Source of the DNA: Streptomyces sp. WM6386
Lineage (GTDB): Bacteria; Actinomycetota; Actinomycetes; Streptomycetales; Streptomycetaceae
Reading direction: 5' to 3'
Assembly: GCF_000972385.1 (NCBI RefSeq)
Contig: NZ_JXTE01000029.1
Location: 75,614 to 139,613, forward strand
DNA length: 64,000 nt
Part shown: positions 7,443-15,534 of the stretch, in pieces
Layout: each line of letters opens with the position of its first letter
Position numbering within the stretch: position 1 is the first letter of the stretch
Translations under genes and position numbers: made by a program
The notes under the pieces: model-generated
Told to the model about the DNA's origin: nothing
What the model saw: only the letters and a program-made list of their open reading frames with translations
Databases searched by the model: none

Positions 7443-9158
7443 ATGGTGAGGCTCCGCAGCGCACAGTGGTACGCGGGTCAGGACCGCAACGGTTACATCC
7501 ACCGGGCGTGGATGCGCCGGGGCGTGCCCGCCGACGCCTTCACCGGGCGGCCCCAGATCGCCATCGCCAACACCGCCTCCGACCTGACGCCCTGCAACGC
7601 ACACCTCGACGAGGTCGCGGCCTCGGTGCGCAACGGCGTCTACGAGGCGGGCGGCATCCCGTTGGACCTGCCGGTCGTGTCGCTCGGCGAGACGAACGTG
7701 CGCCCGACCGCGATGCTCTGGCGCAACATGGCCGCGATGGCCACGGAGGAAATGCTGCGGGCCAACCCCCTGGACGGCGTCGTCCTGTTGGGCGGCTGCG
7801 ACAAGACGATCCCGTCCCTGCTCATGGCCGCCGCCTCGGTGGACCTGCCCGCGGTCGTGGTGCCCGGCGGCCCGATGCTCAACGGCACCTTCCGCGGCAG
7901 CCTGCTGGGCTGCGGCACCGGGGTGTGGCAGCTGTCGGAGGAGGTCCGGGCGGGCACGCTCTCCCAGGAGCAGTTCACCCGCTCCGAGTCCTCGATGATC
8001 CGCAGCCGCGGACACTGCAACACCATGGGCACCGCGTCGACGATGGCACTGGTCGCCGAGGCGCTGGGCACGGTACTGCCCGGCGTGGCCGGCACCCCAG
8101 CCCCCGACAGCCGCCTCCTGGAGGCCGCGCACCACACCGGACGGCTGGCCGTGGACATGGTCGCCGCCGACCGGCGGCCGGGCACCTTCCTGACCAAGGG
8201 CTCCTTCCACAACGCGATCGTCGCGCTGGCCGCTGTGGGCGGCTCGACCAACGCGGTCGTCCATCTCCTCGCGATCGCGGGCCGGTTGGGTATCGACCTG
8301 ACCCTCGACGACTTCGACCGCATCGGCTCACGCGTCCCCGTCCTGGTGGACCTCCAGCCCGCCGGCCGCTTCCTCATGGAGGACTTCCACCGCGCCGGGG
8401 GGCTTCTCGCCGTCCTGCGTGAAGTCCGCGACCTGCTCGACCCCGACGCGCTGACCGTCACCGGCGAACCCCTGGCCGGCTTCCTCCACGACGCCACCGT
8501 CTGGGACGCCGAAGTCATCCGCCCCCGCGCCGAACCACTCGTCGCCGAGGGCGGTATCGCCGTCCTGCGCGGCAACCTCGCCCCCGACGGTGCCCTCGTC
8601 AAACCCGCCGCGGCCTCCCCGCACCTGCTGCGCCATCGCGGCCGGGCCGTCGTCTTCGACTCCATCGAGGACTTCCACGCCCGCGTCGACGACCCCGACC
8701 TGGACGTCGACGCCGACTCCGTCCTTGTCCTGCGCGGCTGCGGACCCAAGGGCTACCCGGGCATGCCCGAGGTCTCCAACATGCCGCTGCCGAAGAAACT
8801 CCTCGAACAGGGCGTCCGCGACATGGTCCGCGTCTGCGACGGCCGGATGAGCGGCACGGCGTACGGCACGGTCGTTCTGCACGTGGCCCCCGAAGCGGCG
8901 GCGGGCGGTCCGCTGGGGCTGGTGCGCACGGGCGACTTCATCACTCTCGATGTCGGGGCCCGTCGTATCGACGTCGACGTACCGGACGACGAACTCGCCC
9001 ACCGCAAGCCCGACCAGGCCACGGTCGACGGCTTCGCCGCACCCCGACGCGGCTGGGAGCGGCTCTACGTCGACCACGTCCTGCAGGCCGACACCGGGGC
9101 CGACCTCGACTTCCTCGTCGGCTCCAGCGGCTCCGAAGTCAGCCGTGAGTCACATTGA
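7443..9158 (+). CDS. IlvD/Edd family dehydratase (sugar-acid dehydratase type)
   Basis: A 571-residue protein of the iron-sulfur dehydratase family. The three cluster cysteines are C51 (DLTPCNAH), C119 (GGCDKTIPS) and C192 (GHCNTMGTAST); the C-terminal domain has VCDGRMSGTAYGT. Family members dehydrate dihydroxy-acids, 6-phosphogluconate or aldonates. Branched-chain IlvD is usually encoded elsewhere, and the flanking IclR, FAH hydrolase and zinc dehydrogenase favour an aldonate dehydratase (L-fuconate, L-arabinonate, galactonate or xylonate). ATG 7443 has GGAAGG 8 bases upstream. Confidence 0.9.
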   Translation: MVRLRSAQWYAGQDRNGYIHRAWMRRGVPADAFTGRPQIAIANTASDLTPCNAHLDEVAASVRNGVYEAGGIPLDLPVVSLGETNVRPTAMLWRNMAAMATEEMLRANPLDGVVLLGGCDKTIPSLLMAAASVDLPAVVVPGGPMLNGTFRGSLLGCGTGVWQLSEEVRAGTLSQEQFTRSESSMIRSRGHCNTMGTASTMALVAEALGTVLPGVAGTPAPDSRLLEAAHHTGRLAVDMVAADRRPGTFLTKGSFHNAIVALAAVGGSTNAVVHLLAIAGRLGIDLTLDDFDRIGSRVPVLVDLQPAGRFLMEDFHRAGGLLAVLREVRDLLDPDALTVTGEPLAGFLHDATVWDAEVIRPRAEPLVAEGGIAVLRGNLAPDGALVKPAAASPHLLRHRGRAVVFDSIEDFHARVDDPDLDVDADSVLVLRGCGPKGYPGMPEVSNMPLPKKLLEQGVRDMVRVCDGRMSGTAYGTVVLHVAPEAAAGGPLGLVRTGDFITLDVGARRIDVDVPDDELAHRKPDQATVDGFAAPRRGWERLYVDHVLQADTGADLDFLVGSSGSEVSRESH

Positions 9159-9206
9159 GCGTCGCCACGGAAGGCGTAGAAGCCGTGGAGGGTGGTTGGG
9201 TCGACG

Positions 9207-10181
9207 TCACGCGACGGCGCCCTCGACGGCGCCCTCGACGTCGGATCGTGCGCGGAAGGTGCGGCGATAGGTGTCCGGGGGCACGCCGAGCGTGCGGTTG
9301 AAGTGGCGGCGCAGGGTCGTGGCGGTGCCCATGCCGGTGGCTGTCGCGATGGCGTCGACGCTGTCGTCGGTGGCCTCCAGCAACTCCTGGGCGCGGCGGA
9401 TCCGTTGGGTCAGCAGCCACTGGAGCGGGGTGGTGCCGGTCGTCTCCCTGAACCGGCGGCCCAGGTGGCGTGAGCTCATCCGGGCCTGACGGGCCAGGTC
9501 CTCCACGGTCAGCGGCTGGTCGAGGCGCTCGACGACCCATGGCAGCAGTGCGCCGAGCGGATGGTCGTCGCGGGTCGGCACCGGGGCGGCGACGAACTGT
9601 GCCTGGCCGCCCGCCCGGTGGGGTGGCACCACCAGGCGGCGGGCGACGGCGTTGGCGACGGCCGAGCCGTGGTCCTGCCGGACGAGGTGCAGGCACAGGT
9701 CCATCGCGGCGGCCTTGCCGGCGGAGGTGAGCACGCTGCCGTTGTCGACGTAGAGCACGTCCGGATCCACGTCGATGCCCGGATGGCGGTCGGCCAGCAC
9801 GTCGGTGTGCGCCCAGTGCGTGGTCGCCTGCTTCCCGTCCAGCAGACCGGCGGCGGCCAGCACGAACGCCCCCGTGCACAGGGAGGCCACCCGGGCACCC
9901 GCCTCATGGGCCGCGCGCACCGCGTCGACCAGCTCGGCGGGCGGGTCCACATCGACGTCCGCCCAGCCCGGCACGATCACGGTGTCGGCGTGCCGGAGCC
10001 CGTCGAGTCCCTGGTCGGGCTCAAGGCGGAACCGGCCGACCCGCACGGCGGCGGAACCGCAGACGGTGACCTCGTACCAGGGGACGGTCACGCCGACCGG
10101 GGCGGACCCGAACACCTCGTAGGCCATGGACAGTTCGAAATGCAGCATTCCGTCGGTGACGGCGAGCGCGAGAGAGGCCAT
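9207..10181 (-). CDS. GlxA-family transcriptional regulator (DJ-1/PfpI plus AraC domains)
   Basis: A 324-residue regulator. Residues 1-170 are a DJ-1/PfpI-like amidotransferase domain with the nucleophile-elbow sequence SLCTGAFVLAAAG; residues 210-320 hold two AraC helix-turn-helices (TVEDLARQARMSSRHLGRRF and the RIRRAQELLE helix). GlxA-type proteins are DNA-binding activators whose N-domain senses a ligand rather than acting as an enzyme. ATG 10181 begins at the family's normal start; an upstream GTG at 10220 would add 13 residues. It is divergent from the saccharopine-dehydrogenase-like gene 118 bases away, a likely target. Confidence 0.88.
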   Translation of the reverse strand: MASLALAVTDGMLHFELSMAYEVFGSAPVGVTVPWYEVTVCGSAAVRVGRFRLEPDQGLDGLRHADTVIVPGWADVDVDPPAELVDAVRAAHEAGARVASLCTGAFVLAAAGLLDGKQATTHWAHTDVLADRHPGIDVDPDVLYVDNGSVLTSAGKAAAMDLCLHLVRQDHGSAVANAVARRLVVPPHRAGGQAQFVAAPVPTRDDHPLGALLPWVVERLDQPLTVEDLARQARMSSRHLGRRFRETTGTTPLQWLLTQRIRRAQELLEATDDSVDAIATATGMGTATTLRRHFNRTLGVPPDTYRRTFRARSDVEGAVEGAVA

Positions 10182-10299
10182 GTCCGAAAGTGTACGGGGC
10201 ACGTCGTTCCGGACACTCACGGAAGGCCGTACGAACTCGGCAGAATGGTCTCAGTCGATCAGCGCACACCGTCGATCAGTCGCACACAGGGGAGATCTC

Positions 10300-11328
10300 A
10301 TGGGATCGGGACAGACGGTCACGGTGTACGGCGCGTACGGGCACACCGGACGCTTCGTGGTCGCACACCTGCTGGAGCGCGGATTCGTCCCCGTGCTCTC
10401 CGGCCGTGACGCCGACAAGCTGCGGCAGCTGGCCGCCTCCTTCCCCGGCCTTGACGTCCGGCCCGCATCCGTCGACGACACCGCTGCTCTCGACGGTGCC
10501 CTGGCAGGCGCGGACGCCGTGATCAACAGCGCGGGCCCCTTCGCGACCACCGCGGCCCCCGTGATCGAGGCGGCGCTGCGCGCCGGGATCCCCTACGTGG
10601 ACGTGGCCGCCGAGATCGAGGCCAACGTCGACACCTTCACCGACTTCGCGGACCGCGCCCGGGCGGCGGGAGCCGTGATCGTCCCCGCGATGGCCTTCTA
10701 CGGCGGCCTCGGCGACCTCCTGGCCACCGCCGCGATGGGCGACTGGACGACGGCCGACGAGGCGCACATCGCCTACGGACTGAGCAGTTGGCACCCCACC
10801 GCCGGGACACGGGCCGCGGGCGAGGTCTCCCACGGCCGACGGGGCGGGCAGCGCGTGCGCTACACGCAGGGGCGGCTGGCGTACCACGACGACCAGCCGA
10901 CGGTTCTGAAGTGGCACTTCCCCGAGCCGATGGGCATCCGGGACGTCATCGGGGAGTTCACGATGGCCGACGTCGTCACGATCCCCAGCCATCTGTCCAT
11001 CCCCGAGGTGAGCACCCACATGGCGAGCGAGGCGGCCAGGGAACTCGCCGCCTCCGACACACCGGCGCCGACCGCGACCGACGACGGGCGCTCCGACCAG
11101 ACGTTCCTCGTCGACGCCGTCGTACGCTCCGGCGGCACCGAACGGCGCGCCGTGGCCAGAGGCCGGGACATCTACGCCGTCACCGCACCGCTCGCGGTCG
11201 AAGCGGTCCACCGCATCCTCACCGGCCGGACCAGGACGGTCGGGGTCGCCTCCGCCGGCGAGATCTTCGACGCACCCGACTTCCTTCGCGCACTCTCGCC
11301 GCACATCACCGTCGAGCTGCGCCCGTAG
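10300..11328 (+). CDS. saccharopine dehydrogenase-like NAD(P)-binding protein
   Basis: A 342-residue protein starting with a Rossmann motif, VYGAYGHTGRFVVAHLLERG, as in the saccharopine dehydrogenase/trans-acting enoyl reductase family. Such proteins bind NAD(P) and reduce or oxidise poorly defined substrates. An excellent AGGGGAG ribosome site lies 6 bases before ATG 10300. Its promoter is shared with the divergent GlxA regulator. The substrate is unknown; no lysine-pathway genes are nearby. Confidence 0.82.
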   Translation: MGSGQTVTVYGAYGHTGRFVVAHLLERGFVPVLSGRDADKLRQLAASFPGLDVRPASVDDTAALDGALAGADAVINSAGPFATTAAPVIEAALRAGIPYVDVAAEIEANVDTFTDFADRARAAGAVIVPAMAFYGGLGDLLATAAMGDWTTADEAHIAYGLSSWHPTAGTRAAGEVSHGRRGGQRVRYTQGRLAYHDDQPTVLKWHFPEPMGIRDVIGEFTMADVVTIPSHLSIPEVSTHMASEAARELAASDTPAPTATDDGRSDQTFLVDAVVRSGGTERRAVARGRDIYAVTAPLAVEAVHRILTGRTRTVGVASAGEIFDAPDFLRALSPHITVELRP

Positions 11329-11435
11329 CGGTAACGACGACCGGAACTGGGGCCACGAGCACGGAAGTTGATGTGCGAAGCTGTCCCCACCGTGAGCGGC
11401 GAGCGGGCCGTGGCGGGCGTCGGGAGGAGCGCAGG

Positions 11436-12236
11436 GTGACAGGGGACGGCGTGCGTGCCGAGAAAATCGACACCAGCAGACCGCACCCTGCCCGGATCTA
11501 CGACTATCTGCTGGGCGGCAAGGACAACTACGAGGTCGACCAGCGAGCCGGCGACGAACTCGCCGCCGCCGCACCCGAGGTACGGATCGGCCTGCGCGCC
11601 AACCGGGGGTTTCTGCGGCGCGCCGTCCGCCACGTCGTCGCCGAGGGCGGCGTCCGCCAGATCCTCGACATCGGCACCGGTCTCCCCACCTCGCCGAACG
11701 TGCATGAGATCGCCCACGAGGTCGCACCGGACGTCCGTGTGGCCTACGTCGACAACGACCCGATCGTCAAGGCGCACGGCGACGCCCTGCTCAGCAGCGA
11801 CGGCACGACCAGCATCCTGCTCGGCGACCTACGGGACCCCCGAGCCCTCGTGGACCACCCCGGCATCCGCCAGGTCATCGACTTCGGCGAGCCGGTCGCC
11901 CTGCTCCTCGTCGCGATCGTCCACTTCCTGACCGACGCGGACAAGCCTGAGGAGATTGTCGCCACCCTGCGCGACGCACTCCCCTCCGGCAGCTACCTCG
12001 TCCTCTCCCACGCCACCGGCGACTTCGCCGACCGCACGGCGGCCCAGGCCGTCTACAACAAGGCCTCCGCCAGCCTGAACCTCCGCTCCCACGCCGAGGT
12101 CGAGCGCTACTTCGACGGCTTCGACCTCATCGAACCCGGCCTCGCCCAGGCCCCGTTCTGGCGCCCGGACACTCCGCCGCCGCCCGGGTCCGAACTGATC
12201 GGCTTCTACGGCGGCGTGGCGCGCAAGCGCGACTGA
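11436..12236 (+). CDS. S-adenosyl methyltransferase family protein (PF04672 type)
   Basis: A 266-residue protein carrying the signatures of the actinomycete Methyltransf_19 group: RPHPARIYDYLLGGKDNY near the N-terminus, the SAM-binding DIGTGLPTSPNVHE, and a conserved end SELIGFYGGVARK. Members are abundant in Streptomyces; physiological substrates are largely unknown. GTG 11436 is preceded by GGGAGGAGCG; another in-frame GTG at 11451 is possible. It stands 107 bases after the saccharopine-dehydrogenase-like gene on the same strand. Confidence 0.92.
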   Translation: MTGDGVRAEKIDTSRPHPARIYDYLLGGKDNYEVDQRAGDELAAAAPEVRIGLRANRGFLRRAVRHVVAEGGVRQILDIGTGLPTSPNVHEIAHEVAPDVRVAYVDNDPIVKAHGDALLSSDGTTSILLGDLRDPRALVDHPGIRQVIDFGEPVALLLVAIVHFLTDADKPEEIVATLRDALPSGSYLVLSHATGDFADRTAAQAVYNKASASLNLRSHAEVERYFDGFDLIEPGLAQAPFWRPDTPPPPGSELIGFYGGVARKRD

Positions 12237-12279
12237 TCGCCGCACCGGGTTCAGCATCGGCCGGCGAAGGGGGAGCGCG

Positions 12280-13227
12280 GTGGTGGATCAGTGGGGCACG
12301 CTGCTGGGCGTGCTGGTGGGCGCCTTGGCGTCGTACGCGGTCACGGCCCTGACCGAACGGGCCCGCTGGCGTCGTGCGCAGGCCGAGCGCTGGCAGGAGA
12401 AGAAGTTCGACGTGAACGCGCGTTACAGCAACGCGCTCAAGGAACAGATCGGAATCACGCAGCGCATCGGAGCGGCCCTGGGGTACGCGCATGTCGTCGA
12501 CCCGCTGGAACCCGCAGAAGGGCTGCCGCTGCTGGCCGAGGCCGAAGCGCGCCGGGCCACGTTGTGGGAGTCCGTCCTGCTGGTGGGCGACGCGGAGACG
12601 GTGGTCGCCGCTCGGTCGTGGCACGAAGCCGTCTGGACCTTGGAGTTGCATGTGCGGGAGCAGCGGCAGGACGCGCAGGGATGGACCCTGGACTCCCAGC
12701 GGGTGAGCCGCAGACGCGACGCGTTCTACACATGCGCCCGGAGTGAGCTGGGGGGTGACCGGTCCGCCCCCGCCGTCCGGCAACTGGCCTCGCGCCTGGC
12801 AGCCCGCCGAGGGGACCGCCGACTGACCGCCCCAGCAGGTCCCCTGGCAGGTGGCCGTCGCACGGCCGGGCGGCATCCCGGTCCTGTGCCGGAGGGCACG
12901 GAACCGAGTCGCACCGTCCCCGATCCGACCGACCACTCGCCTCGGAAGGTGATCACCCGTGCCCGTGCCGAGCCTGCTCGCCGTCTTCGCCCACCCCGAC
13001 GACGAGTCCCTGTCGGCGGGCGGAGTGCTCGCCCGCCACGCGTCCGCCGGCGCGCGCACCGCGGTCGTCACCGCAACCTGGGCGCAAGACACCCCGCGCG
13101 CCGCGGAGTTGGCCGAGGCGCTGCGCATCCTCGGCGCAGGCGCCCCGCGGATGCTCGGCCACGCCGACGCGCGTGCACCCCGATCGGCCCCGGGCAGCCC
13201 GCGGTTCTGCGATGCGCCGCTCGATGA
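12280..13227 (+). CDS. hypothetical membrane-anchored protein; true 3' end uncertain
   Basis: It starts GTG 12280 behind AAGGGGGAG. Residues 1-155 look coding: an N-terminal hydrophobic helix (LLGVLVGALASYAVTAL), then a charged helical region (RARWRRAQAERWQEKKFDVNA) with periodic acidic and basic residues to about YTCARSEL. From about residue 160 the frame becomes Arg/Pro-rich and it overlaps the PIG-L gene by 269 bases, which looks like read-through of the wrong frame. Either the gene has a nearby frameshift or it has lost its stop. An adjacent frame ends at 12746, right after ARSEL. No family recognised. Confidence 0.55.
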   Translation: MVDQWGTLLGVLVGALASYAVTALTERARWRRAQAERWQEKKFDVNARYSNALKEQIGITQRIGAALGYAHVVDPLEPAEGLPLLAEAEARRATLWESVLLVGDAETVVAARSWHEAVWTLELHVREQRQDAQGWTLDSQRVSRRRDAFYTCARSELGGDRSAPAVRQLASRLAARRGDRRLTAPAGPLAGGRRTAGRHPGPVPEGTEPSRTVPDPTDHSPRKVITRARAEPARRLRPPRRRVPVGGRSARPPRVRRRAHRGRHRNLGARHPARRGVGRGAAHPRRRRPADARPRRRACTPIGPGQPAVLRCAAR

Positions 13228-13720
13228 GCTGGTGCGTCAACTGGTCGATCACATCCGGGAGTTCCGACCCGACATCGTGATCACCCATGATGCCTACGGC
13301 GGCCTGACGGGCCACCCGGACCATGTCCACACCCACCGGGTCACCACCCTCGCTCTCGAGGCGGCCGGCCTCGAACGCCTCTACCCCGACGTCGGCGAGC
13401 CCTGGCAACCGAGAGCCCTGTACACGGCCACGCATCCGCACTCCGCCCTGCGGTCGTGGGGCACCCACTGGGCCCCGACGGGCAAGGCGATGTACACCGT
13501 TCCCGACGAGCGCGTCACCGCGACGGTCGATGTCCGCCCTTGGCTGGAGCAGAAGATCGCCGCCGTCCTGGCCCACCGCACCGAGGTGACCCGAGGAGCC
13601 GCCCCTGGCCTGATCGCCGCCCTCCCGGCAGCCGACCGGGAACTGCTGCTGTCGACGGAGTGGTACATCCGCCACGGCCCCGTCTCCACGGGAGCGGCAC
13701 AGACGGAACTGACGTCCTGA
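12959..13720 (+). CDS. PIG-L family deacetylase (MshB/Mca-like)
   Basis: A 253-residue metalloenzyme with the zinc and catalytic motif AHPDDE (H12, D15) and a second His cluster GHPDHVHTHR (H119, H122). The family removes acetyl groups from N-acetylglucosaminyl substrates or cleaves mycothiol conjugates amide-wise. It is shorter than MshB or Mca (about 290) and has a compact C-terminus, so it is probably a paralogue of unknown substrate. GTG 12959 lies about 10 bases after GGAAGG. It ends convergently 24 bases from the serine-repeat gene. Confidence 0.88.
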   Translation: MPVPSLLAVFAHPDDESLSAGGVLARHASAGARTAVVTATWAQDTPRAAELAEALRILGAGAPRMLGHADARAPRSAPGSPRFCDAPLDELVRQLVDHIREFRPDIVITHDAYGGLTGHPDHVHTHRVTTLALEAAGLERLYPDVGEPWQPRALYTATHPHSALRSWGTHWAPTGKAMYTVPDERVTATVDVRPWLEQKIAAVLAHRTEVTRGAAPGLIAALPAADRELLLSTEWYIRHGPVSTGAAQTELTS

Positions 13721-13744
13721 GACCCTCGGCGGTGGACTCTTCCG

Positions 13745-14110
13745 TCACGTCCGCTCGCCGTGCCGCGACCGCTGCGCCACCAACAGAGCGGCCCCGCCCA
13801 CCACTCCCAGGATCCCGGCAGAGCGGAAGGTGCGTGAGGAACGCCAGGACAGTACCGACCACTGCGACTGCGCGGACAGGCACGACCCAGTGCTCAGCCA
13901 TGACCCGAACGAGACCAGTGACAGCGCCGACCCGATCGACCCCACGGACAGCGCGCTCCCGATCGACCCGATGGACAGGGCCGAGCCGACCGACCCGATG
14001 GACAGCACCGATCCCACGGAGCCGATCGACAGCACCGAGTCCTGCGACCACAGGGACAACACGGAGTTCGAGCCGGCGCGCTGTGTCGACGATCCGCATG
14101 TTTTGGTCAT
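13745..14110 (-). CDS. serine-triplet repeat protein with C-terminal membrane anchor
   Basis: A 121-residue protein. From S16 to S91 a serine occurs at exactly every third residue, 26 times in a row, largely as the nine-residue unit SxLSIGSxG (for example SVLSIGSVG, SALSIGSIG). Residues 98-112 are a single hydrophobic helix (AGILGVVGGAALLVA) followed by a basic tail QRSRHGER. No N-terminal signal is visible, so it could be tail-anchored with the repeat on the opposite face. Perfect three-residue periodicity suggests a polyproline-II-type bundle or a narrow solenoid. I do not recognise a function. The start at 14110 (MTKTCGSS) excludes a non-family leader; ribosome site is weak. Confidence 0.7.
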   Translation of the reverse strand: MTKTCGSSTQRAGSNSVLSLWSQDSVLSIGSVGSVLSIGSVGSALSIGSIGSALSVGSIGSALSLVSFGSWLSTGSCLSAQSQWSVLSWRSSRTFRSAGILGVVGGAALLVAQRSRHGERT

Positions 14111-14240
14111 GAGGCCATCTTGCCCGTCGCTCCGGAGGGTTCGCACCCGATGCGTCCCACGAGGGTGCTCACCTCGGCGGCGTGAGACGGGGTCGGGGCG
14201 GCGATCCGAGCTCTGCCGAGCGGCACGTATTCTGCGGGGC

Positions 14241-14624
14241 GTGACAGTCACCTACGTTCTGGACGGCTCGCGGGTCACCACGCTGGAGGACTTCTGGCGC
14301 GTCGTGGGGGAAGCCATCGGCGACGACGGGTACTTCGGGCGTAACCTCGACGCCTTCGTCGACTGCCTTCGAGGTGGCTACGGCACGCCGGAGGACGGCG
14401 ACTACGTGATCGAGTGGCGTGATCATGAGGCGTCCCGCCGTCACCTCGGCCACCCCGAGACCGCCCGGCAGCTCGAAATCCGGCTCACGCGCTGCCACCC
14501 GACGAACCGGCCCTCCGGGAGCGCGGAACTGGCGGAAGCCCGTGCCGGACGCGGCCCCACCGTCTTCGACTGGCTGGTCGAGATCATCGAGGACGAGCAT
14601 CCGGGCGGACTACGCCTGCGCTGA
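14241..14624 (+). CDS. barstar-family (ribonuclease inhibitor-like) protein
   Basis: A 127-residue protein with the barstar core: VTYVLDGSRVTTLEDFWRVV, then GYFGRNLDAFVDCLRGGYGTP with the conserved Asn-Leu-Asp-Ala after the Tyr/Phe, and an acidic C-terminus. Barstar binds and blocks barnase-type RNases; members in Streptomyces often act as immunity proteins. No barnase or toxin gene is adjacent, so it is an orphan here. GTG 14241 follows a weak GCGGGG. A perfect terminator follows it. Confidence 0.85.
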   Translation: MTVTYVLDGSRVTTLEDFWRVVGEAIGDDGYFGRNLDAFVDCLRGGYGTPEDGDYVIEWRDHEASRRHLGHPETARQLEIRLTRCHPTNRPSGSAELAEARAGRGPTVFDWLVEIIEDEHPGGLRLR

Positions 14625-14630
14625 CCGGCC

Positions 14631-14659
14631 CCCGGGCAAGCCTCACAACCTTGCCCGGG
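14631..14659. terminator. bidirectional hairpin terminator
   Basis: A perfect 10-bp stem, CCCGGGCAAG (14631-14640) and CTTGCCCGGG (14650-14659), with a 9-base loop. It fills the 39 bases between the convergent barstar and DUF6882-like genes. Confidence 0.9.
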
Positions 14660-14663
14660 TCGC

Positions 14664-15353
14664 TCAGGGCAGAACCTTCACCTGCACCCCAGAGATCCGC
14701 CCCACCGCGTCGAAGCCCACCTCGACCGCGTTGCCGGCGCCCAGGTCCGCGACGATCCGGTCGCCCTCGGAGCTCTGGGGCACGTTGTGGTGATCGAAGT
14801 AGCCGCCGACGACCTGGCGGGCCGAGTACCCGATCAGCCCCGCTCCGGTGAGCAGCGTCCGGGGCAGCGTGACCGGGTCCAGTCCGGCACGGGGGACCCG
14901 GGCGTCGTCGGGCAGGAAGTAGACCTGCGTGGCCGGTCCCGCCGGAACGCCGATGTACCCGGGCGCCTCGGCCACCCCCATCCCCGTGAACGCGAGCATC
15001 TCGGCGGCCCGCCGAGGATCGGCGAAACCGGACAACGGCACGATCTCCTCGGCCAGTTCGGCGATTCCGTGCACCCGCCCGTAGCGTCGGACCGCGCCGG
15101 TCAGCGCCACCACCTCGGTGCCCCGCAGCCCAGGATTGGCCCAGCCCCACATCCAGGACTGCTGGTCCATGTCGTAAGTGCCCAGCACCGCCACCCGCAG
15201 CTCCAACTCCCCCTGCCGGTACAGGCAGGAGGGCAGATCGGCCGTCCACGGCCCCTCGGGCAGAAACGCTCCCAGCGCGTCGAGCTGGGCCGCGCCCCAC
15301 GCGGCATGTCGTTCGGCCTCGAGCAGGAACGCCTCGCTGAATTCGCTCACCAT
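14664..15353 (-). CDS. DUF6882-like protein of unknown function
   Basis: A 229-residue soluble protein rich in Trp, Gly and acidic residues, with segments WMWGWANPGLRGTE and GYFDHHNVPQSSEGDRIVA that I associate with DUF6882 of Streptomyces; this family link is from memory. No catalytic motif stands out and no function is known. It is single, convergent with barstar and divergent from the EEP nuclease gene 181 bases away. Confidence 0.7.
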   Translation of the reverse strand: MVSEFSEAFLLEAERHAAWGAAQLDALGAFLPEGPWTADLPSCLYRQGELELRVAVLGTYDMDQQSWMWGWANPGLRGTEVVALTGAVRRYGRVHGIAELAEEIVPLSGFADPRRAAEMLAFTGMGVAEAPGYIGVPAGPATQVYFLPDDARVPRAGLDPVTLPRTLLTGAGLIGYSARQVVGGYFDHHNVPQSSEGDRIVADLGAGNAVEVGFDAVGRISGVQVKVLP

Positions 15354-15534
15354 GCCCCGACCTTACGAACCCGCCGGATCACACCTCGAACCGGGTCGGC
15401 CCGGCGAACGAGAAGCCGGGCCCGTCGGCTCCCCTGTTCGGCCGGACGAGGCGCGTCACCGCAACGGCCTCTTGCTCCGCCGCGCGCGATCTCGCAGGCT
15501 CGAAAGGCTCTGTTCTCAGCGTCGAGGAGGATCT

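Noticed and set aside
13890..14065. The 27-base DNA repeat as a CRISPR-like array or regulatory repeat
   Set aside because: The repeat is explained by the nine-residue SxLSIGSxG unit of the protein; there are no spacers of constant length.
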